Notes under the pieces: generated by a model | The model's input: only the letters and a program-made list of their open reading frames with translations | The model's database searches: none | What the model was told of the DNA's origin: nothing | Assembly: GCA_003963115.1 (NCBI GenBank) | Contig: RXJQ01000026.1 | Coordinates: 62,001 to 126,000, forward strand | Direction: 5' to 3' | Length of the DNA stretch: 64,000 nucleotides | Source: Burkholderiales bacterium | GTDB taxonomy: Bacteria; Pseudomonadota; Gammaproteobacteria; Burkholderiales; Burkholderiaceae_C | Position numbers and translations under genes: made by a program | Shown: positions 22,570 through 37,000 of the stretch, one piece after another | Layout: each line of letters starts with the position of its first letter | Numbering within the stretch: the first letter of the stretch is position 1

Positions 22570-23424
22570 ATGGGCAGAGCATCGGTCAATCAGACGGAGC
22601 TGGTGGTGGCGGTATGCCGCCACATCGAGCACGCCGACGCGGAGCCGACACTGGAAGAGCTGGCCTTGCTGGCGGGTGTCAGCAGCTTTTACCTGCAGAG
22701 GCTGTTCAAGGCCCAGACCGGGGTGACGCCCAAGGCGTATGCCCAGGCGCATCGGGCGCGGCGCGTGCGCGAAGCCTTGGCCAGCGAAGAAGCCAGCGTC
22801 ACGGCGGCCTTCTATGACGCCGGGTACTCATCCAGTGGCCGCTTCTACGAGCAGGCCGATGCCGTGCTGGGCATGACGCCGCGTGACTTCAAGGCCGGCG
22901 GCGCCGGCCATGACATCCGTTTCGCAGTGGGCCAATGCACGCTGGGCGCGGTGCTGGTTGCCGCCAGCGAACGCGGCGTGTGCGCCATCTTGCTGGGGGA
23001 TGAGCCCGAGCTGCTGGTGAAAGATTTGCAGGACCGCTTCAAGACTGCCCGCCTGATTGGCGCTGACCAGTATTTCGAGCAGTGGGTGGCGCAGGTGGTG
23101 GGTTTCATCGAATCGCCTCACCTGGGCCTGAACCTGCCTTTGGACATCCGCGGCACGGCTTTCCAGCAGCGCGTCTGGCAGGCTTTGCGGCGCGTGCCCG
23201 CCGGGCAGACCGTGAGTTACGCCGAGCTGGCCGAGCGCATCGGTGCGCCCCGGGCTGTGCGGGCGGTGGCAGGTGCTTGTGCCGCCAACCCGCTGGCCGT
23301 GGCCATTCCCTGTCACCGGGTGGTACGGCATGACGGGGCGATTTCTGGCTATCGCTGGGGGGTGGAGCGAAAGCGTAACTTGTTGTGTCGGGAGGCCGCA
23401 GAACGCGATAAAGTGATCGGCTAG
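22570..23424 (+). CDS. AraC-type/6-O-methylguanine-DNA methyltransferase fusion (Ada C-terminal part)
   Basis: This 284-residue protein starts with an AraC helix-turn-helix (TLEELALLAGVSSFYLQRLFK; second helix AFYDAGYSSSGRFYEQ) and ends with a methylated-DNA-protein cysteine methyltransferase domain, active-site Cys248 in PCHRV. It should repair O6-methylguanine and regulate genes. The Ada N-terminal zinc/methylphosphotriester domain with its four cysteines is absent. The normal switch by phosphotriester methylation is therefore missing, and control must work differently. The gene is not followed by alkA or alkB. An in-frame GTG one codon upstream is an alternative start. Confidence 0.9.
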   Translation: MGRASVNQTELVVAVCRHIEHADAEPTLEELALLAGVSSFYLQRLFKAQTGVTPKAYAQAHRARRVREALASEEASVTAAFYDAGYSSSGRFYEQADAVLGMTPRDFKAGGAGHDIRFAVGQCTLGAVLVAASERGVCAILLGDEPELLVKDLQDRFKTARLIGADQYFEQWVAQVVGFIESPHLGLNLPLDIRGTAFQQRVWQALRRVPAGQTVSYAELAERIGAPRAVRAVAGACAANPLAVAIPCHRVVRHDGAISGYRWGVERKRNLLCREAAERDKVIG

Positions 23425-23435
23425 GAGGTCTGAAA

Positions 23436-24209
23436 ATGGCAATTCGGACGACTTGGCGGACGACATGGTCTGCGCTGGCTGTATGTGCGGGACTGTGGAC
23501 GGCAGCCGGGGCGACCGAAGTCGTCACGATCGCGGCTGAGGATGACTGGGCGCCTTATTCATCGATGCGCGCCGATCGCGCAGGGCCGGAAGGCCTGGCA
23601 CCCGCCCTCGTCAAGGCGGCTTTCAAGACCCAGGACGTGGATGTGCGTTTCGAGGTCGTGCCGTTTTCGCGCTGCCTGCATTACGCCGAGAAGGGCACGG
23701 TACTGGGTTGTTTCGACACCACGCGCACCGATGCCAACAAGGACCAGTTCTACTGGCACCCGACGCCCTTGTTTCAGGAGGAGCTGGCCATCTTCGCGCG
23801 CAGCGATGTGCCCGGGCGTGACTTGACTGAAAAAGACCTGGAAGGGCAGACCGTGGGTGTGACCATCGGCTACACCTACCCCACCGAGTTCATGCAGAAC
23901 CCGCGCATCACCAAGCTGAGTGCCGTCTCGGACAGCAATCTGGTGAAGATGCTGGTGGCCCGTCGAGTCAATTTCATCCTGCTCAACACCATGCCGGGGT
24001 ATTACCGGATCAAGCACGAGCCGAGGCTCAGAGGGCAGATCAAGCGGGTAGGCGCGATCCGGCTTGACAGCTTCTGGGTGAGCTTTTCGCGCACGCACCC
24101 CGATGGCAGGCGCATGTGTGACGTTTTCGAGAAAGGCCTGCAGGCCATCAAGGCCAATGGCGAATACGATCGGATGATGTCGGCGTTCAAGCGCGAGCTC
24201 CAGCCCTGA
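23436..24209 (+). CDS. Periplasmic solute-binding protein, family 3
   Basis: This 257-residue secreted protein has a signal peptide cleaved near AAGATEV. A two-lobe binding fold of the amino-acid (SBP_bac_3) type follows, beginning [21 protein letters not shown] precedes the ATG. No ABC permease or ATPase gene is adjacent. Instead the next gene, 20 bp downstream, encodes a sensor kinase with a periplasmic domain. The protein may therefore present a ligand to that kinase rather than feed a transporter (inference). Confidence 0.85.
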   Translation: MAIRTTWRTTWSALAVCAGLWTAAGATEVVTIAAEDDWAPYSSMRADRAGPEGLAPALVKAAFKTQDVDVRFEVVPFSRCLHYAEKGTVLGCFDTTRTDANKDQFYWHPTPLFQEELAIFARSDVPGRDLTEKDLEGQTVGVTIGYTYPTEFMQNPRITKLSAVSDSNLVKMLVARRVNFILLNTMPGYYRIKHEPRLRGQIKRVGAIRLDSFWVSFSRTHPDGRRMCDVFEKGLQAIKANGEYDRMMSAFKRELQP

Positions 24210-24229
24210 AAAAAGAGGAGGCCCCAGGG

Positions 24230-26959
<2,730 letters not shown>

Positions 26960-26961
26960 AG

Positions 26962-27837
26962 TCAGAGGTCTTGCAGGACCTTGGGCGTGGTCGCGCGGTG
27001 GAAGCCGTTGTAGCTGGGTGCGCCGGCGTGATTGGGCGTGGGCATGACCGCGCTGTTGAGCGGGGCGCCGCCGTCGATGGCCAGCGTGACGCCCGTGATG
27101 AACGACGCACCGGGGCTCAGCAGGAAGCAGATGACCGAGCTGACCTCGGCTTCCAGGCCCATGCGCTTGGCGGGCAGGTTGTCCTTGAGCACGCGGATCA
27201 TGGGGGCCATGCCCGGGCCGTAGGCGTCCATGCCGCTGGAGGCGATCCAGCCAGGTGCCACGGCGTTCACACGCACATGCGAGGCGGCCCATTCGTAGGC
27301 GGCGGTCTTGGTCAGGTTGGCCATGCCGGCGCGCGCGGCGCCGGAGTGCGCCATGCCGGGCATGCCGTTCCACATGTCGGCGGTCATGTTCACGACGGCA
27401 CCGCCGTGCTTCATCATGGTCTGGTTGAAGACCTCGCGCATCATCAGAAAGCCACCCGTGAGGTTGTTGGTGACCACGGCATCGAAGCCGCGCTTGGAGA
27501 TGGCGTTCAGCGGTGAAGGGAACTGCCCGCCCGCGTTGTTGACCAGGCCATGGATGCGGCCATGCTTGGCCACGATGCCGGCCACGGCGGCCTTGACCTG
27601 CTCCTCGTCGCGGATGTCGAAGGCGACGGAATCGACCTGGCCGCCGTCCTCGGTGATCTCGGCCACTACGCGGGCCAGCTTCTCTTCGCTGCGGCCGGTG
27701 ATGACAACCGTGGCGCCCAGGGCCGCCAGCTCATGGGCCACGCAACGCCCGATGCCGCTGCCACCCCCCGTGACCACATGGACCTGGCCGGCAAACAGGC
27801 CGGGCCGGAAGATGCTGTCGTAGTGCGCTGCGCTCAT
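26962..27837 (-). CDS. SDR oxidoreductase of the 2,4-dienoyl-CoA / trans-2-enoyl-CoA reductase type
   Basis: This 291-residue NAD(P)(H)-dependent enzyme has the Rossmann motif TGGGSGIGR near residue 24 and NNAG near 100. The region HSGAARAGMANLTK matches peroxisomal enoyl-CoA reductase (PECR)/DECR relatives rather than the classical YSAAK. The Tyr of the usual Y-x3-K pair is Ala here (ANLTK), which agrees with the DECR-like mechanism not depending on it. A role in fatty acyl-CoA metabolism is likely; the divergent acyl-CoA dehydrogenase shares its regulatory region. GAGGA precedes the start. Confidence 0.85.
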   Translation of the reverse strand: MSAAHYDSIFRPGLFAGQVHVVTGGGSGIGRCVAHELAALGATVVITGRSEEKLARVVAEITEDGGQVDSVAFDIRDEEQVKAAVAGIVAKHGRIHGLVNNAGGQFPSPLNAISKRGFDAVVTNNLTGGFLMMREVFNQTMMKHGGAVVNMTADMWNGMPGMAHSGAARAGMANLTKTAAYEWAASHVRVNAVAPGWIASSGMDAYGPGMAPMIRVLKDNLPAKRMGLEAEVSSVICFLLSPGASFITGVTLAIDGGAPLNSAVMPTPNHAGAPSYNGFHRATTPKVLQDL

Positions 27838-27901
27838 GGGTGTCGTCCTCGGGCAATGATGGGATGGTTGTAGGGGCAGTTTCGCCGAACTGTATCGTTG
27901 C

Positions 27902-27917
27902 TTGACGTTTGCGTCAA
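27902..27917. promoter_or_regulatory. Palindromic operator between SDR and acyl-CoA dehydrogenase genes
   Basis: A perfect inverted repeat, TTGACG-TTTG-CGTCAA, lies in the 168-bp divergent intergenic region. It resembles operators of MerR-type acyl-CoA catabolism regulators such as LiuR (recalled consensus, not checked). It could control both genes together. Confidence 0.55.
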
Positions 27918-28005
27918 CTGATGGTCGTCATGGTAAATTGCTTATAGCATTGGGCATCAATGATGCCGGACAGGCCGGCCACAGCGCCTCACAGGAGACA
28001 CCCAA

Positions 28006-29160
28006 ATGAGCACCACCCCTTTCGTGTCCTACTTCAACGACACCCACGAGATGGCGCGCGCCACGGCCCGCCGCTTCGTCGAGCAGGAGATCAAGCCGTA
28101 CATCGCCGAGTGGGAAGAGGCCGGCACCTTTCCCCGTGAGTTGTACAAGAAGGCGGGCGATCTGGGCATCCTCGGCATCGGCCATCCGGAGGCGCTGGGC
28201 GGCAGCTACGAGAGCGACGTGTTCATGAAGCTGGCCGTCAGCGAGGAGCTGATGCGCAGCACCTCGGGCGGCCTGGTGGCCAGCCTGGGCTCGCTGGACA
28301 TCGGCCTGCCGCCCGTGTGGCGCGGCGCTTCGCCTGAGGTGCAGCAGCGCGTGGTGCCGGCCGTGCTGGCGGGCGACAAGATCGCTGCATTGGCCATCAC
28401 CGAGCCGGGCGGTGGCTCCGACGTGGCCAGCCTGCGCACGCGCGCCGTGCGCGATGGCGATCACTACGTGGTCAATGGCGCCAAGACCTTCATCACCTCG
28501 GGCGTGCGCGCCGACTACTACACGGTGGCCGTGCGCACGGGTGGTGAAGGCTATGCCGGCGTGTCGCTGCTGCTGATCGAAAAGGGCACACCGGGCTTCT
28601 CGGTGGGGCGCAATCTCAAGAAGATGGGCTGGTGGGCTTCGGACACGGCCGAGCTCTTCTTCGAGGATTGCCGCGTGCCCGTGGGCAACTTGATCGGCCC
28701 GGAGAACGCCGGCTTCATGCTGATCATGGCCAACTTCCAGGCCGAGCGCCTGGCCCTGGCCGTGATGGCCTACATGACGGCGCAGATGGGCCTGGAGGCC
28801 TGCATGGACTACGTGAAAGACCGCGTGACCTTCGGCAAGCCGCTGGCCAAGCACCAGGTGATTCGCCACAAGCTGGCCGAGATGGCGACCAAGGTGGACG
28901 TGGCCCGCGAGTACGCCTACCGTTGCGCGGCCCGCATGCAGGTCGGCAAGCCTGCGGTGCAGGAGGTCTCGATGGCCAAGAATTTCGCCACCGATGTGGC
29001 CGATGAGGTCACGTATGAAGCGGTGCAGATCTTCGGTGGCATGGGCTATATGCGCGAGTCCGTGGTGGAGCGCCTGTTCCGCGACAACCGCATCCTCTCG
29101 ATCGGTGGCGGCACGCACGAGATCATGAACGAGATCATCGCCAAGCAGCTTGGTTTGTGA
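28006..29160 (+). CDS. Acyl-CoA dehydrogenase
   Basis: This 384-residue flavoprotein catalyses alpha,beta-dehydrogenation of an acyl-CoA. Family motifs are ALAITEPGGGSDVASL (FAD/substrate), KTFITSG and IFGGMGYMRE. The C-terminal position that is YEGT in short/medium-chain enzymes reads GGGT here. The catalytic base is therefore probably the Glu in FQAERLA, as in long-chain/isovaleryl types (inference). GGAG lies upstream of the ATG. It is divergent from the enoyl-CoA-reductase-like SDR across a palindromic operator. Substrate unknown. Confidence 0.92.
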   Translation: MSTTPFVSYFNDTHEMARATARRFVEQEIKPYIAEWEEAGTFPRELYKKAGDLGILGIGHPEALGGSYESDVFMKLAVSEELMRSTSGGLVASLGSLDIGLPPVWRGASPEVQQRVVPAVLAGDKIAALAITEPGGGSDVASLRTRAVRDGDHYVVNGAKTFITSGVRADYYTVAVRTGGEGYAGVSLLLIEKGTPGFSVGRNLKKMGWWASDTAELFFEDCRVPVGNLIGPENAGFMLIMANFQAERLALAVMAYMTAQMGLEACMDYVKDRVTFGKPLAKHQVIRHKLAEMATKVDVAREYAYRCAARMQVGKPAVQEVSMAKNFATDVADEVTYEAVQIFGGMGYMRESVVERLFRDNRILSIGGGTHEIMNEIIAKQLGL

Positions 29161-29248
29161 TGTCCGTTTAACCCTAAGTCGTCACAAAAGCTTCATTCAA
29201 GTCCCCAGGTGGGACCACCGATAAGGCAGCGTCACCTTGGGAGTACGC

Positions 29249-31096
29249 ATGACCTTTTCGGCGCAAGAGACAGTTTCTGGGCAGGTGGTTGAAGACAGCG
29301 CCGAGCTTCACCTGATGACCGTGCAGGAGATCATGGCCTGCGGTCTGCTGAGCACGCATTTCCAACCATTGGGCCGTTTGCGCGACGGCGAGATCTTCGG
29401 ACACGAGGCCCTGGTGCGGGGCCCCAAAGGCCACGCCTTGGGTTCACCCGATGCGCTGTTCGCCGCAGCGCATGAGCAGGGCGTCAGCTTCGATCTGGAG
29501 GTGCACTGCGTCAAGCTGGCACTGCAGAATTGGGCGCGCCAGGGCATGAAGGGGCGCCTGTTGGTCAACCTCAGTGCCAGTGCGCTGGCAACCTTGATGG
29601 CCCACCCGGTGGCGCACGGCGTCCTGGGCCTGGTGCGGGAGTTGGGCATCGTCACGGGGCGCCTGGTTGTGGAGTTGACCGAGCATGAGCGTGTGGCCAA
29701 CCTGCCCAGGCTTCAGCAGGCCGTCAGCTTGATCCGCCACCATGGCGTGCAGTTGGCGCTGGACGATTTTGGCGATGGCCGATCCAGCCTGCGCCTGTGG
29801 GCCGAGCTCAAGCCCGACTACGTCAAGATCGACAAGTACTTCGCCAAGGACATCGCCTCGCACCCGGACAAGGTGCAGACGATCACCGCGCTCAAGCGCA
29901 TCGCCGAAACCTTCGGCACGCAGATGGTGGCCGAAGGCCTGGAGACCGCCGAGGAATTGCGCGTGCTACGCGACCTGGGCATCGAGCTGGGCCAGGGCTA
30001 TCTGCTTGGGCGGCCACAAGCAGATCTCGTGGAGGCCCTGTTGCCGGCGGCGGCCAACGTGATCACCAGCCGGGAGATCTCGGTGTTGCCCAGCAAGACC
30101 CGCAGCGGGCGCAGCGACTTCACCGTGGGCGAGATCCTGCAGCGCGTGGCCCCCTTGCCGGCTGAGGCGACACATCTCGATGCCGCGCGGCGCTTTCAGC
30201 AAGACGAGATGCTCAAGGCCATGGCTGTGGTGCAGGATGGCCGGCCCATCGGACTGGTCAACCGGCAGGTCTTCTTCAACCACTATGCCAAGCCTTACTT
30301 CCGGGAGTTGTACGACAAGCGTTCCTGTCTGCTGTTCGCCAACACGCAGCCCATGCTGCTGGAGTCGCACATCGGGCTGGATGAACTCACCGATGTGCTG
30401 ACCTCCGAAGACCAGCGTTACCTGACCGAAGGCTTCGTCATCACCAAGGACGGCGCTTATGTCGGCATGGGCACAGGCGAGCGCCTGGTGCGCGCGGTGA
30501 CCGAGTTGCGCATCGAGGCCGCACGCCATGCCAACCCGCTGACCTTCCTGCCGGGCAACATCCCTTTGACGCTGCACATTTCGCGTCTGCTGGGCAGCGG
30601 TGCCGAGTTCGTGGCCTGCTATGCGGACCTGAACCACTTCAAGCCCTTCAACGACTACTACGGCTACTGGCGTGGCGATGAGATGATCAGGCTGCTGGCC
30701 AACACCCTGGTCGCGCATTGCGATGTGCGGCGCGACTTCATCGGCCACGTGGGCGGCGATGATTTCGTCATCCTGTTCCAGAGCGAGGACTGGGCCCGGC
30801 GTACCGAGGAAGCTGTGGCTGCCTTCAACAAGGCGGCCTTGGGCCTGTATGACGAGACGGCGCGTCAGCAAGGCGGCATTGAGGCTGAAGACCGTGATGG
30901 CGTCTTGCGCTTCTTCCCGTTCACCACCTTGTCTGCCGGAGTGATGCGTGTGTCGGCTGGCGACTTCACGCGTGCGGACATGGTGGCGTCAGCTGCTGCC
31001 GCTGCCAAGCACAAAGCCAAACAGCTGGCCACGGGCATCTATGTGGACCAGCATCCGGGCGGCGGTCATGGTCTTACTTCAGCCGCGCAGAGATGA
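29249..31096 (+). CDS. EAL-CBS-GGDEF protein (c-di-GMP signalling)
   Basis: This 615-residue cytoplasmic protein begins with an EAL phosphodiesterase domain (GHEALVR near 45, ELTEHE, LALDDFGDG, AEGLE near 230). A middle CBS-like pair follows (residues about 290-430), then a C-terminal GGDEF domain with GGDDF near 505. The EAL-first order differs from the usual GGDEF-EAL. No RxxD inhibitory site precedes GGDDF. Which activity dominates cannot be told. The ATG at 29249 is preferred because GGGAG lies 5-9 nt upstream; the TTG at 29237 is less likely. The 3' end overlaps the convergent transporter gene by 23 bp. Confidence 0.9.
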   Translation: MTFSAQETVSGQVVEDSAELHLMTVQEIMACGLLSTHFQPLGRLRDGEIFGHEALVRGPKGHALGSPDALFAAAHEQGVSFDLEVHCVKLALQNWARQGMKGRLLVNLSASALATLMAHPVAHGVLGLVRELGIVTGRLVVELTEHERVANLPRLQQAVSLIRHHGVQLALDDFGDGRSSLRLWAELKPDYVKIDKYFAKDIASHPDKVQTITALKRIAETFGTQMVAEGLETAEELRVLRDLGIELGQGYLLGRPQADLVEALLPAAANVITSREISVLPSKTRSGRSDFTVGEILQRVAPLPAEATHLDAARRFQQDEMLKAMAVVQDGRPIGLVNRQVFFNHYAKPYFRELYDKRSCLLFANTQPMLLESHIGLDELTDVLTSEDQRYLTEGFVITKDGAYVGMGTGERLVRAVTELRIEAARHANPLTFLPGNIPLTLHISRLLGSGAEFVACYADLNHFKPFNDYYGYWRGDEMIRLLANTLVAHCDVRRDFIGHVGGDDFVILFQSEDWARRTEEAVAAFNKAALGLYDETARQQGGIEAEDRDGVLRFFPFTTLSAGVMRVSAGDFTRADMVASAAAAAKHKAKQLATGIYVDQHPGGGHGLTSAAQR

Positions 31097-31955
31097 AGGC
31101 GCCACCCGAGACCAGCAGCAGGCCAGCGACCAGCCAGCCGGTCAAGGGCTCGCCCAGCATGGGCACGGCGCCCAGGCCGGCCATCACCGGCACCAGGGCC
31201 ACCAGGGCGCCGGTGCGTTCGGCCCCCAGAATCGCCACGGCCCGCAGGAACAGCAGCATGGCGATGATGGTCGGCCCCAGGCCCTGATACAGCCCTTGCA
31301 GCAAGAGCATGGACATCGGCACTTGGTCGATGCCTTTTGGCAGCCACAGCAGGTAGATGGGCATGTAGACCAGGGCCGAGGCCAGCGCCACGAAGCGCGT
31401 CAGCAGCCAGGCGTCCACGACCCACTTCTTGACCAGCACGCTGTAGGTGGCCCAGGCGATCGAGCCGCCCAGCAGGAGCAGGTCGCCATCGAGCGTGCTG
31501 GGGCCCTTGTGCGCACCCAGGAGCTGCGGCGCCGCCACGCAGGCCACGCCCGCCGCGATGGGGATCAGGCCGAAGAGGCGCAGGCGCGAGGGCCGCGAGC
31601 CCATCAGCAACCAGGCCAGGGCCGTGACCAGAAAGGGCTGCATGCCCGGCAAGAGGATGCCGCCATGCGCGGCCGGTGCGCGTTTGAAGCCCGCGTACAC
31701 GAACACCAGGAAGATCAGCCCGCCAATCAGCGCCATGGCCCACATGCGCAGGCTGCGCCAGGTGCCGGCAGGGAAGCTCAGCGAAAAGGGCAGCAGGACC
31801 AGAGAGGCCGTGCCCAGGCGCAAGGCCACGATGTCCCAGCCCGTGAGCGCGGTCTTGCCGCCCAGTCGCGAGATGAGGATGAAGCCCGCCCAGATGACGA
31901 CGGTGGCCAGCGCAGCCAAGTAGCCTTGCAGGGCCGATGAGCGTGTCGGGGGCAA
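31074..31955 (-). CDS. EamA/DMT-superfamily transporter
   Basis: This 293-residue protein has about ten membrane helices in two EamA repeats (first TVVIWAGFILISRL, second SIAWATYSVLVKKW), typical of drug/metabolite exporters. The start appears to be TTG at 31955, with AAGG 8 nt upstream; no ATG occurs before the first helix. It begins 10 bp after maeB and is probably co-transcribed with it. Its tail overlaps the convergent EAL-GGDEF gene. Substrate unknown. Confidence 0.85.
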   Translation of the reverse strand: MPPTRSSALQGYLAALATVVIWAGFILISRLGGKTALTGWDIVALRLGTASLVLLPFSLSFPAGTWRSLRMWAMALIGGLIFLVFVYAGFKRAPAAHGGILLPGMQPFLVTALAWLLMGSRPSRLRLFGLIPIAAGVACVAAPQLLGAHKGPSTLDGDLLLLGGSIAWATYSVLVKKWVVDAWLLTRFVALASALVYMPIYLLWLPKGIDQVPMSMLLLQGLYQGLGPTIIAMLLFLRAVAILGAERTGALVALVPVMAGLGAVPMLGEPLTGWLVAGLLLVSGGAFISARLK

Positions 31956-31965
31956 GGTCGCTGCC

Positions 31966-34281
<2,316 letters not shown>

Positions 34282-34459
34282 GGCGGGGGCATTTTTCTCA
34301 GCAGGGGCGCAGATGTTAAGCGAAATGGCGCAGCGAACGACTCGGTTAAGGAGAAGCCCAGCCCGGGAAGCTTCACGATATGACGGCCTGATTTCGCCTG
34401 GCGATATCAAGTTCAGGGTATATATGCCGATTCCGAGGGGGTTATCGTCACTCGATTGA

Positions 34460-36841
34460 ATGGAGCGGATGTCTCACTCCACAGAAAACCGGGCCCAGAC
34501 AGTCAGGCAGCGGCTCGATGAGCTGGTGTCCGACGTGATTCCTCAGGAGTCCGTCGACGGTCCGTTGGCAGCGCATTTCCGTGGACGCCAGATCCAGGCG
34601 TTGCTGCGCATTCTCCCGTTGATCTCGATGGGCAACGCCATCAACACCCTGGTGATCTGCTGGGTGTTCTGGAACCGCGTGGACAAGCTCGGCATCGGGC
34701 TGTGGTGCTTCTTCGTGATCGTCTCGCTGCCGATCGCCTCCGTCTGGTGGCGCCTGCTGCTCAGCGACGGGGCCCGCGTCCTGGCCTCCAGGATGTCGCA
34801 TCACATCATCGTGGGGCATGTGGTCTTTTTCTCTGCCTTGTGGTCCATCCTGCCGCTGTTCGTGTTCCCGGGGTCCGACCACAACGGGGCCATGCTCGTG
34901 GCGACCGTCGTGGTGGGCACCATCTGTGGTGGCGCGTTCATGCTCAGCCCCGTGGTGCCGGCTGCCGTGGCCTACGTGGCCACCATGTGCCTGGCCAGCG
35001 TCGTGGGCTTGCAGCGCTCCAGCTATGCCACCAGCGACGCCTTGATGATCGCCTTGCTGGTCTACATGGTGATCATGTGCGGCGTGAGCTACACCAATGG
35101 GCGGGTCTTCATGAGCCGCTTGCGGGCCGACGCCCAGACCGAGCGCCAGAAGCAGCTCATCGACCTGCTGCTGCGCGACTTCGAGGAACATGCCTCCGAT
35201 TGGCTGTGGGAAATCTCGCCCACCGGGCACCTGCGCCATGTGTCGGCGCGCCTGGCCCAGACCTTCGGGATGCCATCCAAACAGCTGTTGCAGCGCTCCT
35301 TCGTTGAGCTGCTGACCTCCATGCGGCCGCCCGAAGATGAAGAAGCGCGCAAGGCACTGAACCAGCTGACCACCTACATCCGCATGGGACAGCCTTTCCG
35401 CGATTTGGAAATCACGGTCGAGGTGGGGCATGAGGTGCGTTGCTGGTCACTGGCGGCCAAGCCCCTGCTGGACGAGACAGGCCGCTTCGCCGGCTGGCGC
35501 GGCGTGGGCTCCGACATCACCCACACCCGTCGCACCCGCGACGAACTGGCCCGGCTGGCCAACTTCGATTCGCTAACCGGCCTGGCCAATCGCCACCGTT
35601 TCAGCTCGGAGTTGAGCAAGCTGGCCGTCGACCCGACCGTGCCAGGCAAGCCTTGCGCGCTGCTCTTTCTGGACCTGGACAATTTCAAGAACATCAACGA
35701 TTCGCTCGGCCATGGTGTGGGTGACCAGTTGCTGCGCAGGGTGGGCTCGCGCCTGAAATCCTGCGTGGCCGACGGCGACCTGCTGGCCCGGTTGGGCGGC
35801 GATGAGTTCGCTCTGCTGAGCTGGCACTACGCCTCGCACGAGGAAGCGGCGGCACTGGCCGAGCGCCTGGTAGTGCTGTTGGCCGAGCCCTGCCAACTGG
35901 AGGGCGCCATGGTGGAAGTGCGCGCCAGCATCGGCGTGGCCCTGGCCCCGCGCGACGGCCGCGACCCGCAATCCCTGCTGCAATGCGCTGACCTGGCCCT
36001 CTACGCCGCCAAGGCCGCCGGCCGCAACACCTACCGCTTCTTCGACGCCCAGATGGCCGAAAGTGCCCGTGCCCGCGTGCGCCTGCAACACGAGCTGGGT
36101 CAGGCCCTGACGGCCAACCAGTTCACCCTCTATTTCCAGCCCCAGGTTCGGCTGGACACCGGCGAGGTCATCGGCTTCGAGGCCCTGGTGCGCTGGCAGC
36201 ATTCCGAGCGGGGCCTGATCGGCCCGGGCGAATTCATTCCCGTGGCGGAGGAAACCGGGCAGATCGTGCTGCTGGGCAACTGGGTGCTGCGCGAAGCGTG
36301 CAGGGCCGCTGCCAAGTGGCCTTCGGGTCTGCGCGTGGCCGTGAACCTGTCGGCGGTGCAGTTCCGTAGCTCTTCGGTCATTGATCTGGTCGACGAGGCG
36401 CTGATGGAGAGTGGGCTGGAGCCCGAGCGCCTGGAGCTGGAAATCACCGAATCAGCCCTGATTGAGGACCACGACGGTGCCCAGGCCACGCTGGTGGCCT
36501 TACGCAGCCGGGGGGTCCGCGTGGCCATGGACGACTTCGGTACCGGCTACTCCTCGCTGGCCTACCTGCGCCGCTTCCCCATGGACAAGCTCAAGATCGA
36601 CGGCATGTTCGTGCGCTCGCTCGACAGCGACCAGGACGCGCAGGCCGTGGTCACCGCCATCATCAGCCTGGCACGGGCCTTGCGCCTGGAAACCACGGCT
36701 GAAGGGATCGAAACCGAGGAGCAGATGGTCATGCTGCGCGCGCTGGGTTGCGACGATGTGCAGGGTTACCTGATCGCGCGCCCCATGCCGGGCAACGAGG
36801 TCCGCGCTTTTCTCCATCGCGCCAGCGTGGCACTGGCCTGA
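34460..36841 (+). CDS. Membrane PAS-GGDEF-EAL protein (c-di-GMP signalling)
   Basis: This 793-residue protein has an N-terminal block of about six or seven membrane helices (residues 45-215) and a PAS domain (about 230-365, WLWEISPTGHLRHVS). A GGDEF domain (LGGDEF near 455) and an EAL domain (EALVRW near 575, DDFGTGYSSL near 690, AEGIE near 748) follow. Key EAL residues are present, so phosphodiesterase activity is likely. No RxxD site stands before GGDEF. A second ATG at 34469 is an alternative start. It is divergent from maeB. Confidence 0.92.
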   Translation: MERMSHSTENRAQTVRQRLDELVSDVIPQESVDGPLAAHFRGRQIQALLRILPLISMGNAINTLVICWVFWNRVDKLGIGLWCFFVIVSLPIASVWWRLLLSDGARVLASRMSHHIIVGHVVFFSALWSILPLFVFPGSDHNGAMLVATVVVGTICGGAFMLSPVVPAAVAYVATMCLASVVGLQRSSYATSDALMIALLVYMVIMCGVSYTNGRVFMSRLRADAQTERQKQLIDLLLRDFEEHASDWLWEISPTGHLRHVSARLAQTFGMPSKQLLQRSFVELLTSMRPPEDEEARKALNQLTTYIRMGQPFRDLEITVEVGHEVRCWSLAAKPLLDETGRFAGWRGVGSDITHTRRTRDELARLANFDSLTGLANRHRFSSELSKLAVDPTVPGKPCALLFLDLDNFKNINDSLGHGVGDQLLRRVGSRLKSCVADGDLLARLGGDEFALLSWHYASHEEAAALAERLVVLLAEPCQLEGAMVEVRASIGVALAPRDGRDPQSLLQCADLALYAAKAAGRNTYRFFDAQMAESARARVRLQHELGQALTANQFTLYFQPQVRLDTGEVIGFEALVRWQHSERGLIGPGEFIPVAEETGQIVLLGNWVLREACRAAAKWPSGLRVAVNLSAVQFRSSSVIDLVDEALMESGLEPERLELEITESALIEDHDGAQATLVALRSRGVRVAMDDFGTGYSSLAYLRRFPMDKLKIDGMFVRSLDSDQDAQAVVTAIISLARALRLETTAEGIETEEQMVMLRALGCDDVQGYLIARPMPGNEVRAFLHRASVALA

Positions 36842-36882
36842 ACCTTCGTGAAGGGGCTAAGGGCTTTGCCTGAGGAACCTTT

Positions 36883-36891
36883 GGGGGGGGG
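36883..36891. repeat. Run of nine G, upstream of polysaccharide export gene
   Basis: A G9 tract followed by C and four more G lies 140 bp before the EpsE-like start codon. It could form a G-quadruplex or slip during replication. Effect unknown. Confidence 0.6.
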
Positions 36892-36978
36892 CGGGGTCTA
36901 GCGCCAACTGTTGTGTCCTGGATGGGCGCACACTGGGCCGTCACGGCCCGGTGATACATTGCGCTGTCAGCTTAGGCG

Positions 36979-37000
36979 CCCTCTATCTGGAGGTAGAGGG
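36979..37000 (+). terminator. Hairpin in the leader of the polysaccharide export gene
   Basis: The hairpin CCCTCTA-N8-TAGAGGG is followed by a T-rich stretch (TGTTTTCTT), 30 bp before the downstream start codon. It may end transcription from the upstream GGDEF-EAL gene or act as a leader element of the next gene. Confidence 0.45.
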
